Both the position numbers and the translations under genes were made by a program. This document shows, piece by piece, positions 60,143 through 64,000 of a DNA stretch of 64,000 nt. Each line of letters begins with the position of its first letter. Position 1 is the first letter of the stretch. This DNA is from a virus, in the IMG/VR virus record IMGVR_UViG_3300009161_006153, positions 1 through 64,000 of that record; one strand, 5' to 3'. The notes under the pieces were generated by a model. That model had not been told where the DNA came from. It searched no databases and saw only the letters and a program-made list of their open reading frames with translations.

Positions 60143-61792
60143 ATGGCAGGATTTTTAGATGGGTTTAAACCCAATCAATCAGCGTTAGGTAACATCTTAA
60201 GAAGTTTGGGAAAAATCTCAAAGTTTGGGATGGAGTATGATGACATGGTTGTAAGAAACTCCCAAGCCATTGGAAAAAGCGAATCCCAATTTTTCAACCA
60301 GCAGGGAACTGGGTTTACTGAAAATGATGCTTTTTATTGGACCCTTTCCTATCAGGACACGAGAGTAAGAAAATACATTGCATACTTCGACAAAGATTAT
60401 ATTGAGAAAAGGAATTACCTCAGAAAATTTTCATTGAACGGAGAGATTGAATTTATACTTGACACAATAACTGACGAGTGTGTATCGTATAGTGATCGTA
60501 ATTTTTTTGCTACACCCTCTTTTGTAAATATAGGGGACATGAAGGATAAAGTGAAAGAAAAAATTACTGAACATTATAATAGAATTTATAACGTTTTTGG
60601 ATTTCAAAATACTATTCTAGCTTGGCAAGTATTTAAGCAATTCTTAATAGACGGCTTTCTTTCTTACGAGATAATTTATGACAGCAAGGGAAAGGAAATA
60701 ATAGGTTTCAAGGAATTAGATCCAACATCACTTCAACCAGCTGTAGAGAAGATAAGTGAAACTGAATATAAGCAATTCTGGATTCAGTATCCTAAAAACC
60801 CACAAATGACAAGAAGACTCACTAATGAGCAGGTCATTTATATTTCGTATGCAAAAGGAAATGCTGTTTCAAGGGTTAGCTATGTCGAAAGATTAATAAG
60901 GTCTTATAACATACTTAGGATAATGGAAAATTCTAGGGTTATCTGGAATGTTATGAATGCTTCTTTTAGATTAAAATTTATTATCCCTACAGGAACACAA
61001 TCACCACAAAAAGCTCTTCAAACTCTTGGTCAGATAATGTCTAACTACAAAGAGGAGTATTCTATTAATGATACATCTGGCGAATTAACTATAAACGGAA
61101 GGCCAAAAATACAGTTCTATAAAAATTATTTATTTCCTGAGCAAAACGGGCAAAGCCCAGAGGTATCTACCTTAAATCCAAGTGGTCCTGATTTTAATGT
61201 CATGGATAACGTTCTGTATTTTTTTAATAAGCTCAAAATGGATTCAAAAATACCTTATGCGAGGTTTGCATCTAGAGGAGCAACGCCAATTAATTCTCAG
61301 ATTAGTATAGATGCATTGGAAAGAGACGAGATTAGATTTGAGAAGTTTTTAAGAAGACTTAGATCTATTTTTCAGGAGATATTAGTTAAGCCTCTCTATA
61401 TCCAAATGTGTCTCGAATTCCCTGAATTATCAAAGGATAGAGCTTTTAAAACTAATCTTGGACTTGATTTTTATAGGGAGAGCGAATTTGAAGAACTCGT
61501 TCAACTTTCAAATTATAAAAAGAGAGCAGACTTTGTTACTGGACTAGGCGAATATAAAATGAAAATAGGTGAAGAAGAGGTACCATATTTTGACAAGGAT
61601 TTCTTGGTTCAAAGGTTTATGCAATTAAGTCCGGACCAATTCAAACAAAATGCAGATTACAAAAAGAAAGAATCTGCAGAGGCGGAAAAAGCATCTAAAG
61701 AAAAAGAAGGTGGTGAAGAAGGTGGAGCGGAGGGAGCAGAGGGAGCAGCGGGAGCAGCTGAGGGGGAAAAAGAAGGCGGAGTAACACTATAA
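60143..61792 (+). CDS. Portal vertex protein, gp20-like, copy 2
   Basis: The 549-residue protein parallels copy 1 throughout: 'FGMEYDDMVVRNSQAIG', 'NYLRKFSLNGEIEFILDTIT', 'GFKELDPTSLQP', 'QVIYISYAKGNAVSRVSYVE', 'RPKIQFYKNYLFPEQNG', 'IPYARFASRGATP' and 'FEKFLRRLRSIFQEIL'. No stop or frame break is present, and all blocks are kept, so both copies look functional. The tail differs: Gly/Glu/Ala-rich, ending 'EKEGGVTL', with the same TL terminus as copy 1. Whether one 12-mer mixes both proteins is unknown. Confidence 0.92.
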   Translation: MAGFLDGFKPNQSALGNILRSLGKISKFGMEYDDMVVRNSQAIGKSESQFFNQQGTGFTENDAFYWTLSYQDTRVRKYIAYFDKDYIEKRNYLRKFSLNGEIEFILDTITDECVSYSDRNFFATPSFVNIGDMKDKVKEKITEHYNRIYNVFGFQNTILAWQVFKQFLIDGFLSYEIIYDSKGKEIIGFKELDPTSLQPAVEKISETEYKQFWIQYPKNPQMTRRLTNEQVIYISYAKGNAVSRVSYVERLIRSYNILRIMENSRVIWNVMNASFRLKFIIPTGTQSPQKALQTLGQIMSNYKEEYSINDTSGELTINGRPKIQFYKNYLFPEQNGQSPEVSTLNPSGPDFNVMDNVLYFFNKLKMDSKIPYARFASRGATPINSQISIDALERDEIRFEKFLRRLRSIFQEILVKPLYIQMCLEFPELSKDRAFKTNLGLDFYRESEFEELVQLSNYKKRADFVTGLGEYKMKIGEEEVPYFDKDFLVQRFMQLSPDQFKQNADYKKKESAEAEKASKEKEGGEEGGAEGAEGAAGAAEGEKEGGVTL

Positions 61793-61853
61793 TTCCAAAA
61801 ACCTAAATCATTTATAACCAAGAGGAAAGTATATTTCTCCAAAATTTTTAAAA

Positions 61854-62861
61854 GTGGAAAAGAAAGTAAAGGATCTTTTAGCTGAAAGAAACCATTTTTC
61901 AGATATCAGAATTCTAGTTATTGGAGATGTTATGTTGGATCATTATCTCTACGGTAATGTTGAAAGGATTTCCCCGGAGGCTCCTGTACCTGTAGTTGTA
62001 AAATCCGATGAAAAGTTTTTCTTAGGTGGTGCGGGTAATGTTTTCTCTAATATTATTTCTTTAGGCGGAAAATGTGATTTGATATCTGCTCTAGGTGAAG
62101 ATCAGAATTCTAGTTATATTAAAGATCTCGTGGTAAAGCATAGCTCTGGTAGTTTTTTATTCCTAGACTCATCAAGAATAACTACTGTAAAACAAAGGGT
62201 GATGTCGGGTCACCACCAGTTATTAAGAGTAGACTCTGAAACGACCCTCGATATAGATGGGTCGGTACAATCAAACATAATTCAGAAGGTAAAAGAAATA
62301 GCTAAAAAATATGACTGCATAATATTGTCTGATTATAACAAAGGAGTTTTAACCCCAGAAGTTATAAGGACTGTAATAATGGAATGCAGAGAATTAAATA
62401 TACCTGTTATAGCAGACCCGAAGATTAAATATCTTGATTTTTATTCAGGATGTACTATCATAAAACCTAATTTTAAAGAATTTTTAAATCTGTGTGAAAC
62501 CACTATCTCTCCTGACGATTTAGATTCGATAAGATCTTATGCAATAAAAATAAAAGATAGGTTCAGACTGGAAGCGGTTGTTATAACACTTTCTGATAGG
62601 GGAATATTTTATCTAGACCAGAATGAAAATTTCATGGGAGAAGCTTTTAAAATACCAGTCTCGGATGTTTCTGGCGCTGGTGATACTGTCCTTGCAGTGC
62701 TTGCACTTTGCTATTCTATAGGATTAGAAAAATCTTTTACTGTGGATCTGTGTAACATCGCCGGGTCTATTGCTTGTCAAAGAGTAGGATCAGCTTGTGT
62801 TACCCTGGATGATCTCAATTCACATCCTCATCTGAGAGAGAAATATTCATTCAAAAAATAA
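61854..62861 (+). CDS. Heptose-7-phosphate kinase-like PfkB protein (HldE/RfaE N-terminal domain)
   Basis: The start is GTG 61854. The 335-residue product has 'ILVIGDVMLDHYLYGNVERI' and 'SPEAPVPVV', which is the opening of HldE kinase domains. It also has 'LGGAGNVFSNIISLGGK' (PfkB signature 1) and 'VSDVSGAGDTVLAVLAL' (signature 2 with the catalytic Asp). It matches the kinase half only; the adenylyltransferase half of HldE is absent. It would phosphorylate D-glycero-D-manno-heptose 7-phosphate at O1. It lies 62 bases after the portal gene, far from the other heptose genes. Another sugar kinase specificity is possible. Confidence 0.82.
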   Translation: MEKKVKDLLAERNHFSDIRILVIGDVMLDHYLYGNVERISPEAPVPVVVKSDEKFFLGGAGNVFSNIISLGGKCDLISALGEDQNSSYIKDLVVKHSSGSFLFLDSSRITTVKQRVMSGHHQLLRVDSETTLDIDGSVQSNIIQKVKEIAKKYDCIILSDYNKGVLTPEVIRTVIMECRELNIPVIADPKIKYLDFYSGCTIIKPNFKEFLNLCETTISPDDLDSIRSYAIKIKDRFRLEAVVITLSDRGIFYLDQNENFMGEAFKIPVSDVSGAGDTVLAVLALCYSIGLEKSFTVDLCNIAGSIACQRVGSACVTLDDLNSHPHLREKYSFKK

Positions 62862-62880
62862 TCTTTTCGAGATTAATTTT
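62859..62880 (+). terminator. Weak terminator-like hairpin
   Basis: TAATCT and AGATTA pair around TTTCG and are followed by ATTTTATTT. The stem is only six A/T-rich pairs and starts within the stop codon of the kinase gene, so this is a tentative call. Confidence 0.35.
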
Positions 62881-62936
62881 ATTTCCATCCGTTTTCCTAG
62901 GATATTTTTTTTAATTTTAGTTCTATAATTATTTTT

Positions 62937-64000
62937 ATGCTATCAGAATTAAAATTTCTCAGAACTCTTGAATCTTTAACTGGCGAAGGATCGCAGAAAA
63001 AGAAATCTTCAATGCTTAAGGATTGTCTAAATCATAGATTAGAATACATCCTTGATATTTGTTTTAATCCCTTTGTAACAACTAAATTACATAAGATTTC
63101 TATTCCAGGAACAAGCACCGATTATACAGGTGATATCTGGGAGGATTTTAAACAACTATTAGAGGAATTAAAAAAAGCTCCAGCTGCAACATTATTATTG
63201 AGGGAAAGGGCAGAGAGATTGCTCTCTGTAAAACTAACTGATAACCCTGAGGAAGATCTGGAGTTAAGAAAAACTCTTATGAAGATTCTAACTAAAAGAA
63301 TGAATATAGGGATCGGGGCTAAAATTATAAACAAAGCTATCGGGAGAGAGCTGATCCCAGACCCATCTTTAATGCTTGCTACTGATGATCCGGATACCCT
63401 TAATTTGTGGAGTGAAATATTCTGTGAAGAGAAATACGATGGCGTGAGAGTGATAGCTCTTTACAAAAACGGGGAGATCTCTTATTTTACTAGAGCTTTT
63501 AATGAATTAGATTCATCATGCTTCCCTAAAATAAGCTTTGATCTTAAAACTTGTATGATAAATAGCGGACTTAAGGGTGATTGGTTTTTTGATGGCGAAC
63601 TTACTGATCTAAACCGAAAATCTGTTAGTGGTAAGGTTACCCAGATTCTTAAAGGAACAGTTGATGAAAAAATAGAATCTGGAATAATTTTTAATGTTTT
63701 CGATTTAGAGGAAGCTGAAACACTTAATAACAAAATAGGGTTAATTAAATATCTGGATAGAAGACAAAATTTAGAATCTGTTTGCAGATATCTCCCAGGA
63801 GGATCCCCCGTCCAAATAGCTAGAATGTGGCAGCTTGATGAACCCTCACAGATAACTCCAATTTACAAGAATATAGTAAATCTAGGCGGTGAAGGTGTTA
63901 TATGCAAAAACAACTCCCCGTATGAGTGTAAAAGATCTAAATCATGGGTTAAATTTAAAGAGGTGTCTGAGTGTGATCTTGTTATTACCGGATGGTTTCC
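62937..64000 (+). CDS. ATP-dependent DNA ligase, T4 gp30-like (3' end outside window)
   Basis: The frame runs from ATG 62937 off the end of the window, 354 codons so far. It shows the nucleotidyltransferase motif I 'FCEEKYDGVRVIALYK' with the Lys that is adenylylated, motif III 'DWFFDGEL', motif IV 'LGGEGVICKNN', and motif V-like 'SKSWVKFKEVSECDLVI'. The N-terminal 155 residues ('LKDCLNHRLEYILDICFNPF', 'RKTLMKILTKRMNIGIGAK') match the helical DNA-binding domain of T4 ligase. It seals nicks in replication and recombination. The 75-base leader is very T-rich with TATAATTA close to the ATG. Confidence 0.93.
   Translation, partial: MLSELKFLRTLESLTGEGSQKKKSSMLKDCLNHRLEYILDICFNPFVTTKLHKISIPGTSTDYTGDIWEDFKQLLEELKKAPAATLLLRERAERLLSVKLTDNPEEDLELRKTLMKILTKRMNIGIGAKIINKAIGRELIPDPSLMLATDDPDTLNLWSEIFCEEKYDGVRVIALYKNGEISYFTRAFNELDSSCFPKISFDLKTCMINSGLKGDWFFDGELTDLNRKSVSGKVTQILKGTVDEKIESGIIFNVFDLEEAETLNNKIGLIKYLDRRQNLESVCRYLPGGSPVQIARMWQLDEPSQITPIYKNIVNLGGEGVICKNNSPYECKRSKSWVKFKEVSECDLVITGWF

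Overview
The window is part of the genome of a large T4-related contractile-tailed phage. Homologues of T4 UvsX, gp41, gp46/47, gp16/17, gp18, gp19, gp20, gp4, gp55 and gp30 can be read directly from their proteins. The host is probably a member of Bacteroidota (inference). The DNA is very AT-rich, start codons follow A/T-rich leaders without Shine-Dalgarno motifs, and several proteins have Bacteroidota-flavoured relatives (a GT6 glycosyltransferase with an NxN motif, fibre modules of the 'YKLDVNG' type). Every gene I can support lies on the + strand. No tRNA, rRNA, CRISPR array or insertion sequence was seen.

Region 1 (1-17063) is one long, tightly packed glycan operon. Stops and starts overlap or lie a few bases apart, and the first strong terminator is at 17083. 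It encodes GT-A and GT-B type glycosyltransferases, a GT23/NodZ/FUT8-like fucosyltransferase, a GT6 (ABO-family) transferase, GDP-mannose 4,6-dehydratase and GDP-L-fucose synthase, an HldD-like heptose epimerase, a nucleotide-sugar dehydrogenase, several methyltransferases including FkbM types, a C-methyltransferase and NAD synthetase.

Region 2 (17140-20852) holds three head- or virion-type proteins; two have N-termini resembling T4 capsid-targeting peptides. Region 3 (20977-27013) is a recombination/replication block (UvsX, DnaB-type helicase, SbcD/SbcC-like gp47/gp46). One gene in it needs a -1 shift at A_AAA_AAG to be complete.

Region 4 (27047-31899) holds a PKD-domain virion protein, a gp15-like tail completion protein and two collagen-repeat fibre proteins. 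Region 5 (32031-35918) is a second modification island: a GT9 heptosyltransferase-like protein, a sulfotransferase, an FkbM methyltransferase, an APS kinase, a nucleotidyltransferase and a DUF2061 membrane protein.

Region 6 (36021-48791) is the packaging and tail module: a gp14-like/LamG-like fusion, small and large terminase, an oversized sheath, two tandem tail tube paralogues, a gp26/gp51-like protein with an overlapping second frame, and a tape-measure-like protein. Region 7 (48848-56964) has a dCMP deaminase, an ECF-like sigma factor, a PD-(D/E)XK nuclease, membrane proteins, two related virion-like proteins and an 809-residue protein with a probable -1 frameshift extension. Region 8 (57072-64000) has the gp55-like late sigma factor, gp4, two tandem full-length gp20-like portal proteins, an HldE-type heptose kinase and the start of an ATP-dependent DNA ligase.

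A recurring ATATATA element 13-31 bases ahead of structural genes looks like this phage's version of the T4 late promoter, which fits the gp55-like sigma factor. The sugar islands together could make GDP-fucose, activated heptose and PAPS, and transfer fucose, Gal/GalNAc, heptose, sulfate and methyl groups to a phage or host surface glycan.
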